NCBI RefSeq assembly: GCF_901709675.1
Contig: NC_051103.1
Span: 6,185,501 to 6,249,500, forward strand
From: Syngnathus acus
Taxonomy: Eukaryota > Chordata > Actinopteri > Syngnathiformes > Syngnathidae
DNA length: 64,000 nucleotides
Direction: 5' to 3'
The notes under the pieces were generated by a model. It saw only the letters and a list, made by a program, of their open reading frames with translations, searched no databases and was not told the origin of the DNA. The position numbers were made by a program, and so were the translations under genes. Below are positions 16,675-28,483 of the stretch, piece by piece; within the stretch, counting starts at the first letter, position 1, and each line of letters begins with the position of its first letter.

Positions 16675-19600
16675 TTAAGGACTGAGTGCAACCTGTCCAG
16701 GTTGGTAAGTTCTGCACGGACACAAGCGGCGGTGAGAAGAGTCCGAACCGGCACAGCTGAACAACAGCGGCTCTTGCTGCAGGCGACAATGCCGACCCCA
16801 CGGGGTGTAAGCGGGCAAGATGTGATTGACGTCCCGGGCCATGCTGGAACAATCGATCGCAAGCCTGTAAAATTGCATTAAGCGAAAGATTGAATCGAAT
16901 CCATCGGTCAAGAAAATCATAACAAATTTAACCTTGCAAAGACTTCGGGGTTGTTGAGGCGGTGAAACTGAGAAGGTTCGCACACCAGCGAGGCGCGGGT
17001 GCACACGCTGACGCATGACTGCCCGAGGGGACCCATGTGCACCCTTAGCGCGCTTTCCGGCGGCCACGTGACGATTGATGGAGTACAGAAATTCTGGAAA
17101 ATCACATTGGGGCTGATTAATGATATGTCAACATTTCTGCTTGGTGAATAAGACGTAACCTGCTGTGTGATATAATGATGAACCCGTTCCAGCATTCCCT
17201 CACAGGAGAACTCTCGAGGAGCGAGAGGCTTCACCTGCAAATTCAACGCAATGTAATTTCATGTCACGTAATGGAAAAGTATTTTGCGCTACCTCTGTGC
17301 GTAGAATTTCTCGGACCGCTTCCCGTACTCTCGTCTCATTGGTCACATCCACAGTCCACACGTGAGGTCTGCCAATGAATTCTTCAGCGTACGGGTGCTG
17401 GGAGGAGATCTGCCATTCAAAGTTGATTATTTTTATTCAAATTAATTGATTGTATTTTATTCCAACGCATACCTTTCTACTTGTGGGTTTGCCTTTGTAG
17501 AAGTCGTTATTGTCCGAGGAGTGAGGCGGGTCGAGTCGCGGCTGCAGGAAGACGCAGCCCAGAGCGATGGCCTCGATGGGCGCCGGACCCTCGTAGGGGA
17601 AACCGAGACCTACAAAAACCTGTCAGGAGGGGGTGAGTATGTTCTCCACTAACTGTTGACTTCAATCTGCAAGCAATGTGAAAAATGGCTGCTGTCCGAC
17701 CTTGGCTCTGCGGAGAAGTCTCAAGAACTGCTTTTGAGAGAGCAGGCCGTGATTTCTTACATAGCTTGGCAAAGCGGAGACGTGTCCAGAAGGTTGGTAA
17801 ACTGTAGCGTGAGTCTCCAGTTCTTCACTGATTACCTTTACATACTCTGAAAGCCCCTGAAATATTCACCAAAAAAGCAAGACAGCATGATTTTCCATGT
17901 AAAATTAAAAAAAATGTACATTGCTGTTTACATTACCTGCCACATGTACTCTTGTTTGCCGTAGATGACGGCAATCTTCTCTTTCCTGCTGAGGTCCGAC
18001 TCCGGGCCTCTCTCCGCGTCCTCGCTTACAAAGCCCAGGAAGGAGTTATCAGGTGTATGAGCTACAAACAAAAAGGGAAGCATTTAGATTTGTGCAAATG
18101 GACCTAATGGAATGTCCAGTGCGTGATCAAACATATTGATTTGAATGGAGGAAACAGAACAGATTCAAACCCAGAAATTTTTACACTGCGAAATTGACGG
18201 TGAATTGATGTTTTGCATTGCTCTGTCGCCCTCTTGTGGTCAATGTCTGAAGCACACGCTTAAACCATTCTAAAATATAATATAATGGAATGTAATATAT
18301 TCCCTATGTGTATTTTTGCCCCGCAGGCTGTGAGACAGAGAAAGTTTTTTATTATAAACCATCTGTCCAAAGTGGCCTTTAAACCTATCTATCACTCTCT
18401 CCTCCTTCGGCAGGGCAAATAAACACGTTCGGGGCCGAGGGATGAAAAGCGACTCATCTCGGCACATCCAGCTTGTCTCCATCTGCCAACGGGCCAGGAA
18501 AGGTGACAAGGCGAGGTGTTCCATTGAAAGTTCTGTCTGGACCACCAGTGGATTTCACCTCAACAATTATTTCTCACCATGAGAATACTTGAACGTATCT
18601 GAGGGAATTATGCAATACACACTTACGGAACATAGTCATGTACTGCAGAGGTTGAAGGCCCCAGCTACCCCAGAGTGTTTGAAAGCCATGGGCACGTGCG
18701 TAACTGGCCAAGTTGAAGGCTGGTTCGGTGCCAAACGAGTCCAGGATCCTGAAGCGGCATCTGAAGTACAATTTTAGAAGCATACGTTCAGAATAATTTC
18801 TCTCCTACAAATAATGGACAAACTTACTGGTAATGCTGGAAAGCCAGTCCCATGGCTCCTTGTAGGTGAGCAAGACCGTGATAGTCGGTATAGATGAGGT
18901 CAAAGGTCAGGGGCCCCTTGATGGGACAGCTGCCTCGGCCCGGAGCCGCACCGATCAGTCTGGACCATCCCCAAACATGCTCAGTTGCTTCTAATGTTCT
19001 AATTCTACTTGCCAGGTTTTGGTTGCCCACCTGTGGAGGTGATGTTGCGAGGTGGTGAGGATCACATCGTGACCCAGGATAGTCAAACAGGCGCTAAGGT
19101 CTGCCCACTGGACCAGCTCTCCAAGAGGACCCCCTGTGTCCACCGTGGCTTGGAAATGTTGGCCTGCAGGCCCAGCGAGAGCACCGGGGTAAAGCAGAAC
19201 CTACAGGTCAATAGAAACACGAAAAGTTCAAACCTGTTGTGGCTCCGCCCCCCCAGTCTCTACCAGTGACAACAAGCATGTTCAAACCCTCATGAGGGAT
19301 GCATGTGTCTTGTTCTGCTGCATCATCTTGAGGGCAGCCTGTCTCCAGCATTCCGACATCATTTCCACTCTGGAGCGCATGAATCCAAGTGCCGGGCCGC
19401 TGCTGTTATTGATGACTTCATAGAGTGAACTCATAGTCGTCCTTATCATTGCCTGCGTGAAAAGCAGCAAACTGGTGTAGGGATGTCAAGCAAGTGGAGT
19501 CCTCATTGAAATTCTGATACCTTCTTTGTGTAGGGCTGAGCTTTCTGATGCCAAGGAGGTGAAAAGTGGTTTCGTCCAGGTTGAGGCGGGCAGAAGTTTT

Positions 19601-20894
19601 CTATTTGACTGAGGTAAGTCAGTATGGAGCAGGCGGTACCATCCATGCCATAAAAGGCGTAGCAGGGGTCTGACTGCCATTTGGCCTGCAGGAACTTGAA
19701 GATAAATGAGAATTCCATCAAAATGATAAATACACATTTTTTAGAGAAAAAACACTTTGTCACCTCGACTTTCTCCGCACATAGTGGATAGGCAGGATCT
19801 ACAGGCACCGCACATTCCTCTTTGGGTCCTACTAGGAAGATAGCAAAGATTTTTTTTTATCAATTATAATTGCAAAAAGACGTGGTTCTCACGTGTTGCG
19901 GCTGCATGAGACAAGCGATGATGATTGAATTGGTCCAGTTTCTGGGAAACCCTCTTTAGCTCGGTCTCCACCAAACGGGCCAAGCCTTGCTGGTCCTGTC
20001 GAAAGCTAATCATAATAATAATAAATTGGTTTTATTGTTATTTTATTTTATTATTATTATTATTACCTCTGTAGAAGCATGTGGAGAGCCTCTGAGGTCA
20101 TGGTAGCATCACGCTCTCTGCTCAGCCGCTGCACCTGAGTACCAAGAGCTTCCAAGCGAAGGGCCAGCCTACGAAAACGAGGACCTCGCTGACCCTGGTC
20201 GTCAGCAGGAGACCTCCCAGCAGGGTCATGTGTGGACATTTCAAGAGGCACCCAGAATGTCTGCAGCAGCAAAGTGAAGGCAGACACACCAAGGCAGAGC
20301 ACCAGGCAACCACTGGAGAACGCAATAGACAAGGTGAGATGAGCGTTTCAATCCTGACACCCTAACCGCCTTGTAATTCAAAACTTCTGCCGAGCTCAAT
20401 AAAATTATTTTACTGGTTGATTTGTATGGAAATACAATTACATTTAAATACAATTTATTTTTTATTTTTATTGGAATAAATAGTCTGACAAAATATAGTA
20501 CTATATAAAAAGAAAGCAATGTTTGGGAATCATTCATTCAAGCTGCAATATACTTTGTGTCCACAAGAGAGCGGTGTTTTACCAAAATACAGCAATTAAT
20601 TAATTCTCTTTGTTTTAAAAACGCCCAGATTTCACCCAAAGTACATTTTTAAGTGACTAAAGGGTAAATGAAATAATTATGATTATTGTATTTTTATTAA
20701 AGAATTATATTATTATTATATTAAATTACATGTATCAACTAAATTGTCTACAACGTAATGTGCAAATAAAGTCATTCAGTTATTTGAGCTAAATCTGTTG
20801 CATTTGGAAACTGTGAGTATTAATCTGATGATGCTCAGTCTTACCTGCGTGGCCGCAGTGCAACACGCATGACCTCCTTTTTATGCAGTCGCAT
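16675..20894 (-). CDS. mgat5b: MGAT5B-like beta-1,6-N-acetylglucosaminyltransferase
   Basis: Golgi type II enzyme of the MGAT5/GnT-V family (GT18), which adds beta-1,6 GlcNAc to alpha-mannose of N- or O-mannosyl glycans using UDP-GlcNAc. Sixteen exons in transcript order: 20894-20845, 20312-20067, 20005-19893, 19831-19764, 19685-19521, 19452-19288, 19200-19031, 18959-18828, 18760-18627, 18061-17937, 17856-17701, 17619-17473, 17409-17293, 17234-17160, 17093-16933, 16864-16675. They give about 737 residues. A short basic cytoplasmic tail is followed by one membrane segment (GCLVLCLGVSAFTLLL) and a stem. The catalytic region contains SDPCYAFYGMDGT, GGPLGELVQW, FDLIYTDYHGL, ILDSFGTEP, PHTPDNSFLGFV and VFVGLGFPYEGPAP. 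The GRGSCP and YTDYHGL blocks favour MGAT5B over MGAT5. The family's usual C-terminal Cys-containing end is cut short (VALSP then stop), and an insertion I recall from human MGAT5B after NFC is absent. Two further in-frame ATGs (to 20951) could extend the N-terminus. Confidence 0.9.
18221..18240 (-). promoter_or_regulatory. CTCF-like motif in an intron
   Basis: Read on the minus strand, the core is CCACAAGAGGGCGACAGAG, close to the CTCF consensus. It lies in the intron between exons 9 and 10 of the mgat5b-like gene. The assignment rests only on motif resemblance. Confidence 0.3.
20037..20066. repeat. (TTA)n-rich tract next to a splice donor
   Basis: An imperfect TTA/TTTTA run fills most of the 61-bp intron between exons 2 and 3 of the mgat5b-like gene and ends at the donor at 20066. 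Confidence 0.8.
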
Positions 20895-20951
20895 CTGTCG
20901 GTGTCGGGCCTCACTGCCAAACACAGGATGAATCGAACTGTACAACATCAT

Positions 20952-22368
20952 TGAGTTAGACAATATCAAATTTTCAATTAATTATATCTTTATGTTATGC
21001 AAATGCGTGGCTGGCCAATAATCTGGCCTCGTGTGTTTGGCAGAAATTTCAATCGGCACATAAAAAAAAAAAAAAAAAAAAAAGCCAAGTCAGCAAATTG
21101 TGAATAGCATGATCTAGATGTCAACACTTGTTATAATAGACCAGCCACATGCACACACGCCAAACCTCCTGAGATCGGCTTACCCTCTGCCAGGCTCCCA
21201 TCAGGCCTGTTTGCAAAACATACAGATTTAAAAAAAAAAAAAACAAGCAAAATAAATGAAGTCTGGAAAGTCGTTTTTTGTCTGCCGACGCTCTCTTTAC
21301 ATCCTTCTCTGGCAGCGCCCTTTCTCTGTCTCGCGACCCATGGGTGGGCATCCTGTGGTTGCCGTGGTAACCTGACTCCCCTTTTTAAGGGAAACAATAC
21401 CCACTGTAGCACTGGGGCTTTTCACGGACACAATGGAACCCACGCTATAGGGGGACGGAGTTTTCTTTCAGGACTGCTAAACACAAGTCTGGGCTGTGAA
21501 ATTGATAATAAGATGCTCCAAGCACCAATCACAAAAAGTATGTTTGCTGTTTATTTATTTATCCAAATGACACTTTCCTGCAGGGCGGTGCCACAAATAG
21601 AAAGTGGTCAAATACACAGAAGGTCATGACTTCTAGGCCCATCTTCCCTTTTTAGAATTAAGTAGTAGTAAGTATCCTGAACTCTGATTGGCTGAAAGCA
21701 CCAACTGCTGGAAATCAAAAAATCGACTGTCAATGCTTTTAGGTCATCCATAGTTGTTGTTTTGTATTTGTTCACTCCTTGTTGATATCATGCCATGAGT
21801 GAGAGCGGAAAGATTTGACAAGCATAAATCTCCATAAGCTAGGCCCTGAAGGCTTACTGGCTTTGGACCCATCTGTCTCGCTCGCCGTCACGCATGCACA
21901 ATCATGATATTTCACCACAAATATCTCACAATCATAAACTTAGCGTTTGACAAGGATTATGTATTATGTTTCCATCACCTGACTTGCAGTACAGTATTAT
22001 AAAATGAATGACATCATGGAGCGACACAAGTTGTTGCAAGTTGCACGGAGGTTCTCCACAATTGAATTATCAGTAATAAGTGTCATGTGTTGGCTGGTTA
22101 GTCTTGGTGGTAACTTTGACCTGAGCACAAAGGAAGCTTTTGTTGCCTTATTAGGACGCTTCCTGTCCAACTGTCATCCACTTAGACAGCCTGGAGGTAA
22201 ACAAGTAGCTTAGATAAGAAATACTGCATCTGGTCTTGGAAGGTGTGTGGAAGAGCTTTAGTCTTAACATTGAGTAAATATATCTAAAAATAAATAGTCC
22301 ATTTGAGCTCTTGAGCTTCTCGTGCAACTGCAAATGGATCCTGGAGCAAAGTAGCTTTTAGGAGCAAA
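20952..22368. other. intergenic region between divergent genes
   Basis: This separates the 5' end of the mgat5b-like gene (minus strand) from the tbc1d24 promoter (plus strand). It contains a poly-A run of 22 at 21062-21083. I recognise no coding exon. Non-coding first exons of the mgat5b-like gene may be here but cannot be placed. Confidence 0.5.
21062..21083. repeat. poly-A tract
   Basis: Twenty-two consecutive A. No flanking target-site duplication or retroposed body was evident, so I leave it as a homopolymer. Confidence 0.9.
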
Positions 22369-22380
22369 TGCGCATGCGCG
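22369..22380 (+). promoter_or_regulatory. NRF1-like site at the tbc1d24 promoter
   Basis: TGCGCATGCGCG matches the palindromic NRF1 consensus (TGCGCATGCGCA) at all but the last base. It sits just upstream of a likely untranslated first exon of tbc1d24, whose donor looks to be at about 22426 (ATCCAG then gtaggag). This gives a housekeeping-type promoter about 0.9 kb before the start codon. The next exon's acceptor is the AG at 23155-23156. Confidence 0.5.
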
Positions 22381-23164
22381 AGGCGACCATGAATTCCGCT
22401 TGACGTCTCAAGACATCTGCATCCAGGTAGGAGTAATGTCGGCATTTTTCTGCACCGAAACACGCTCTAACTCCCGAAGACTCATATCTGCTGCTTCCTG
22501 AAACCGGGGCTTAGATGCACTCGAGTCTGTTTCTTCATTGTGAAAAGTCAAGCGCCCTGTAAATTCGTGTGGCTGTAGGTGACATTTCTGCTAGCCGATG
22601 CTAAACTGTTAGCTGATACATTTATACGAAGTTATTTTGTGTCAGGGCGGATATTTGCACGGTTTGTGTGTATGCATAAGGCGTAAGTTGCTATGCGTTT
22701 CAAATTGTGGTAGTTTGTGTCAGTTTGACAGGAGCAGCTTGCTGCTAGCTCATGCTAACAAGGCTAACTTGACTAGAATGAATGAGACAGTTTCGTTTTT
22801 ATTGCACCTTACCTAATTATATGAGGATCGCGTTTGGATTTTATTGCCTAAAATGCTTTAATTGCATTTTTGCAGCTTCATGTTGGTGCAACCAGGTGGT
22901 TGACCCTTCTTTCCATTAATTTGCAGGAGACTGCAATATTTATTTATGCTGCTTGTCAATGTTTTTAACATCTGGTGTAGTTTTTTGTGGCCTTATGTTT
23001 ATTTCTGGGGCAAAATATAAAAACGAATACAAATTTAGCTGCATTCCAGTTACAGCTCAGATTCACTTGATCTAATTTTCCCAGATATTTTTGTGCAACC
23101 CGATTGGATTAGGCTGGCTCTCAAATTCTCTTTTCCCCACCCCATTTTCTTTGCAGCGACAGTC

Positions 23165-23185
23165 ATGGGGCTCTCACTAGAATAG
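23165..23185 (+). other. short upstream open reading frame in the tbc1d24 5' UTR
   Basis: ATG GGG CTC TCA CTA GAA TAG encodes a six-residue peptide and ends 68 bp before the main ATG. It begins 9 nt after the inferred acceptor of the first coding exon, so it would be present in most transcripts. Its context is fair (a purine, G, at -3 and G at +4). Upstream frames of this kind often dampen translation of the main frame, but that effect is not shown here. Confidence 0.55.
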
Positions 23186-23253
23186 GCCGGTGATCAGCTG
23201 TGTGGAGGAGGCGTTCAGTCATAGCCTCCGTGAACCCCACTCGGTTTCCCAAC

Positions 23254-26117
23254 ATGGCCGAAGAGGACTATGGCACCTTTGTGGACTTCACCCAAATGGG
23301 GGATCTGGAGAAAAGCAGCGGGCCCACCAAGGTGGACTGCAAGGACCTGAGAGAGTTTAAGCAGATGGCTCGCCAGGGTTACTGGGCCAAGAATCACAAA
23401 CTTCGGGCGCAGGTGTACCAGCAGCTGATCAAAAGCATCCCCTGCCGCACGGTGACACCGGACGCGGAAGTCTATCGAGACCTCATGGGAAGCGCGGCCG
23501 CCAAGAAGCCGTCCACCAATATCCCCCTGCCGGACTTTGTGGACGAGAACCCCGTGCCGCGTTACTGCCTGAAAGCAGACGCCGTCGGCTCCGCCCACCG
23601 CATCATCAACTGTCTGGCCGGTCAGTTTCCTGACATTTCCCACTGCCCCTCCCTGCCGGCCGTCACTTCTTTGCTTCTGCACTTTAGCGCCGACGAGGCT
23701 CAGTGTTTCGAGCACGTGAGCCGCATGCTGGCTTGCAACGAGCCGGGTAAGCGGCTCCTGGACCAGACCTTCCTGGCCTACGAGTCGGGCTGCATGACTT
23801 TCGGGGACCTGGCCAACAAGTACTGCGCGCCGGCGCATAAACTGATCGTAGCCACGGCCCGGGATGTTATGGAGGTTTACTCGGACTGGCAGCGATGGGT
23901 GCTGGGCGACTTGCCCTTCAGCCACATAGTTCGCATCCTGGACGTCTACCTGGTGGAGGGCTACAAGATTCTCTACCGCGTGGCCATAGCGGTACTCAAG
24001 TTCTACCGGAAACACAAGGCGGGAGCCGCCGCGGGGCCGGCAGACCAGCAGGATTCCGGCAAAGTCAGGTCGGACATTCAGGCCTTTGTCCAAGGAATCG
24101 CTTCGGTGGTTACGCCCGATAAGCTGCTAGAGAAGGCCTTCTCCATCCGGCTGCTGAGCCGCAAGGAGATCACCTTGCTGCAGCTCACCAATGAGAAGTC
24201 CCTGCAGCAAAAAGGCATCACTGTCAAGCAGAAGAGGTAAAACGAAGAGGTCAAGTGTGCTTGCTTCAAGCTGTTTATTTGTTTTGCGTTCTGTCCTTGT
24301 TTCCTCCTTAATTGTTCTTTGCCTTGTTCTATACATTTTCCATCTCACCGCCACTTCTGGTTCAGATTGAGGTGGGTTCTCACCTGTCGTCTCCCATCTC
24401 CATGCATTCATTTCCTTTCTTAATATGTTGCTAACTTATAAAGCACTCACGAGGACTGCAAGTAGATGACCAAGCGTCGCTTCCTTTGTTTTGCTTCCCT
24501 CGGCATGGCCAGGAGGAACGTGCAGCTGGCGCTTAACCCGGACACCTTCTCCTCGGAGATCGTCAGCGCTAAGGAGATGCGTGACATCTGGTCGTGGATC
24601 CCCGAGCGCTTCGCCTTGTGCCAACCGCAGCTCCTTTTCACCACCTCCACCCACGGCTGCAGCCTTAACAGGTACACTGAGTTTTTTTTGTACTGTTAAG
24701 CAGAGGTTAACCGTCACTTCTTCTCGCAGATTTTACGAGCATTGCGAAGGCTACGAACCCACGCTGCTCCTTATCCGAACCACAGACGGCGATGTAAGGC
24801 AGTTCCCAAACAAATGTTAAACATGATGAAGTGAATCATGATGTCGTGTCTTTGGGCTCAGGTGTGCGGAGCCTTCTTGTCTACCGACTGGGAAGAACGC
24901 AAGAGGGGAGGCAACAAGCTGAGCTTCTTTGGCACAGGGGAGTGCTTCGTCTTTAGGGTTAGTTGAATTTCCTTCTTTTCACAAACTGTTTTTCTTCCCT
25001 TTGCAAAAAAGAAAAGTATTTTGCGGCCACAAATCACCATTTTATTTGTGTGGTATGTCTAAATTGTAGTTGGTTATTTTTTTTATAAGGTCTGAGGCTA
25101 ATCGTGTGCAGGCTGTGCTGTTTTGCATTATGGCCAGCAGAGGGTGCTGCGTATTCGTTTTTGACGCTCTTGAATTAGGCGTCATTGGCTGCTCCAAAAA
25201 ACTTCTCAATTTCAGGAGCCAATTTTTTAGTCATGTTGGACATAAAAAAACACTCAATTGTCTGTTGCAATTCGGGAGTTTATTGCTTTAAAAATAGAAA
25301 GGCTATTATGTCTCATATTTAGCCTTTGTGTGAATTATTTACTCACCGTTGTTTGGGGTGTCAGCGCTGTGCACACCATCAAGCGCACACATGTTCAAGC
25401 GTGGGTAGATCCGGAGCAGCTGTAACCTGATCTGCTTTTTATTCATCCCGGCATCACATGACACCAGCATGAGTCAACGTGTGACGCTTATATGCTCCTC
25501 TAGCTGGTGCTGCGCTACTGTATTTATTTTGTGACTTAGCTTTGATTATTCTTCATTTGAGCTCAGGATGAATTTTCTTCAACACACATCCTCACTGACA
25601 ATTCCTGACTGAATCCAAATTGTTTGTCGCCAGCTCAAGCCAGAGATGGAGCGCTACGAGTGGGTGGTGATCCGTCACCCGGAGTTAGCCTCCGCCGTTA
25701 AGAATCAAGTTCACGACGACACGGAGCCCTCCGAGAGCCAAAACTCTGACGGCGATAGTTTGCAGCAGCCAGAGAAGGCGCTCGGCGAGCTTTCGCCTTT
25801 CCTGTCCGCCCGCCACTTCAACCTCAACTCAAGGAACACGTCCATGTTCATGGCTGGGAACTTTGACTCCATCATTGTTGGTGAGTGGCAGACGGCACGG
25901 TCCAAAATAAAAAATAGGTTTTGCCAGATTCATTTAAAGTCAGATATATGTTCTCCGATCAGGTGGCGGCGAAGGCAACGCTCTCTACATCGACTCGGAA
26001 CTCAACCACGGGCGTACCGGCCGCTGCACGACGTTCGACAACCCGCCGCTGTGCGCCGAGAGCTTCCAGGTGGCCCTGCTGGAAGCGTGGGGCTTCCAGG
26101 ACACCATGGCAACATAA
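23254..26117 (+). CDS. tbc1d24: TBC1 domain family member 24
   Basis: TBC plus TLDc protein of the vesicle-trafficking and oxidation-resistance type. It interacts with ARF6 in vertebrates and acts in neurons at synaptic membranes. Six coding exons: 23254-24236, 24513-24671, 24730-24793, 24862-24957, 25634-25880 and 25963-26117, giving 567 residues (human 559). The first exon holds the whole TBC domain: [69 protein letters not shown]. The later exons hold the TLDc domain: [96 protein letters not shown]. The start at 23254 is chosen because it gives the family-like N-terminus [12 protein letters not shown] and the frame upstream has no ATG. The 18-nt neural microexon of mammals was not found between the first two exons. 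Confidence 0.97.
25131..25150 (+). promoter_or_regulatory. CTCF-like motif in a tbc1d24 intron
   Basis: The motif tggccagcagagggtgctgc fits the CTCF core CCAGCAGAGGG. It lies in the 676-bp intron between coding exons 4 and 5. It is a motif match only. Confidence 0.3.
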
Positions 26118-27316
26118 TGCCACGCCCACCTTTCCGTAACAGTGAGCACTTCTTCTACTCTGCTCGCAAATAAAAGCCACAACAGAGACTGGGGGGGATT
26201 AGAGAAAGGCATAAAAGCGTACGTCCAGAGATTTTCCAAATTCAACTTCAGCCGTCCTTCATAATATCAATCCATGATTGTATTTGTCCAAAATGTGAGA
26301 TTTTTTTTTTTTTTCGTGCTATATTTGTATGCATCTTGAGCGGAAGCAATTAAATTAGTGAATTTAAATGTCCGTTTGGTGTCGTGATGTTTCCAAGATT
26401 GTGGCAGTTCCCGAAAAAAAATGGCCGTGTTAGTCGTGTTTCCTCTCAAATAATGTGCAACCATGAAGTATTTTGTAAATGTGGGATGAACGAGATTCAA
26501 ATGTCATAGTAATGTGGATTAGTATGAGCAATGTGCTTGTGATGAGACTTGCCGTTTTGCACTGTTTATTATGCCAAAGCTGCCGAGAGACTGACAGCTA
26601 AGCAAGCCATTTTTGTTTTTTTAATAAATGTCTATTTGTTTTGAAAGCAATGCTAACTATCCTCCGTTTACCGTTTGGATTTTCCGTCCTTGTGAATCGA
26701 GGCCTGAAATCGTCTCACTTCTGCAACCTTTTTGATTTTTGATATGTGTGGATAAAATGTCTATTAAAATGTCACAGGTGAATTCCATGTCATAATACAG
26801 CACTTAATCGAGTGTCTTGAGGTCTTCTTTCTTTCCTTCACTCCCTGAAGTATGCCAGATGCCTTTTAAGGTCAGCTGACCTGGAATTTAAACCTTTAAT
26901 CCGTATCTGCTTGTGTGCCTCGCTCGTAACTCATTCTCTGAGTTAGTACTGCAATTTTATTTCCGTGGGATAGTCTTGTTTTATGCGCAACAATTTTAAT
27001 GAACTTAATGATGCTTTTAAATCGTTAATATAGCACTTTAAGTCCATGGAAATAGATATGTGCATGTGCAGGGAAAGAATTTACTCACCTCTATTTTTGT
27101 TGTTTATATAGGGGAAGTTACTGACTGAAGGGCATTAATGGAAATTATGTACACAGTTTGCAGTCTGTCGGTAATTCCTTTTTTTTATTCATTTAAATAA
27201 AATTTGTGTAACGTGTTGGGTTTGACATTAACACAAAGTAGGAAGTCAACATTTAATACAATTATTTGAGCCACTGTAACACGCACAGATTAAAAAATTA
27301 TTTCAGCAATACTTTT

Positions 27317-27336
27317 GCGCACCACTAGAGGGAGTC
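27317..27336 (+). promoter_or_regulatory. CTCF-like motif
   Basis: The motif gcgcaccactagagggagtc contains CCACTAGAGGGAG, close to the CTCF core. It lies in the tbc1d24-atp6v0c intergenic region. The assignment is by motif only. Confidence 0.35.
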
Positions 27337-28463
27337 TGTGAGCTACAATATTGAAATTAACTGATTAAAAGAATTTATTTAAGAAATATTAAAGTATTAA
27401 CACCTGCCTCACAGTTCCGAGGTCGAGGTATCCATTTTGGACTTCGGCCTTCCTGTGGGGTGTTTTTTGACAAATCAATATAACCACAATTGAAACATTA
27501 CCCATTGTTATAGTAGACACAATGATTTAAAACTCGTTATTAAGAGCCAATTCATTTGCAGTGGGTGTGGCTGCGTAATGCATCCTGTGAGATGTCATAT
27601 CCGGGATGGTAAAGCGGCGTCGTAATTCCCACTTTACGATAAGTGCCATTGACTCTGGCTTGCCAAGGCTCCACTCTTCATTGAGGATTCTGCTAATCAC
27701 GCATGCGCTTCTATATTTAGCTGCTGCTTTGGGTGTTGGTCTGGCGCATCTCATGAAGAACATGCTTTCCAGCATCCCCTGCAATAAAATGCTTATGGCT
27801 TAACCCTAGATGGGCTTCTTCTCTCCACTAGCCCCCCCTTTAAAAATAAACAAGGACTTTAAGAAGCAGTTATGTGTCATGTGAGAGGGGGGGGGGGGTG
27901 CTTTTAGAGTACCACTGTGACCTCATCATGCCCTTGTGAGAATTTGTCACATTTCCCCTTTACAGAGGCTCTGACAAGGACAGTCATGCTACAAATGTTG
28001 GTTTCTCTGTCCTTACCTGATTAGTATAATAACCTAAAATTGTGACCAATATTTTTTATCGTGCAGCCACTTGAAAAAGAAGGCTGCTGGTGAAATTGTG
28101 ACGTGTGATGGGGCTTTGCTGTGACACAAGGGGGGGCGGGGGGGTCTGTAGTGCTGACTGGGCTGCAGAGGAGGAAGGATGGAGGAAGAGGAGGCAATTT
28201 CTGACGCACGCACTAGCTCCCCATCCCCTCTCTGAGCCGCCTGGAGGAGAGGGGATTTCTCAGCAACCACCCCCACGTCAACATGCGCACGCTGCCTCAA
28301 ATTCTCTCACTCTTGTGCCCCACGTTGCACCATGTCACAGCCAACTGCAAAGCACCCGCCGCTGCACTGTAGAGTAACAGTGCAAAATGCAGGAATATGT
28401 GTGAACGCATGGTCTCATTCAGTTACGTCAATTCATTGTGCTGCTCCCTCTGCTGTGCACGCC

Positions 28464-28483
28464 TTTGCCACCAGGGGGCGGTT
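28464..28483 (+). promoter_or_regulatory. strong CTCF-like motif in a dispersed repeat
   Basis: The sequence tttgccaccagggggcggtt contains CCACCAGGGGGCGG, a near-consensus CTCF core. It is about 420 bp upstream of the likely atp6v0c promoter. The flanks are shared with 16522-16577. Confidence 0.4.

Noticed and set aside
18270-18545. 91-codon minus-strand open frame in the mgat5b-like gene
   Set aside because: It falls inside the intron between exons 9 and 10. The exon phases on either side join directly through PHTPDNSF, so it is intronic.
23215-24093. 292-codon minus-strand open frame
   Set aside because: It is the antisense shadow of the large TBC-domain exon of tbc1d24, whose protein is clearly recognised on the plus strand.
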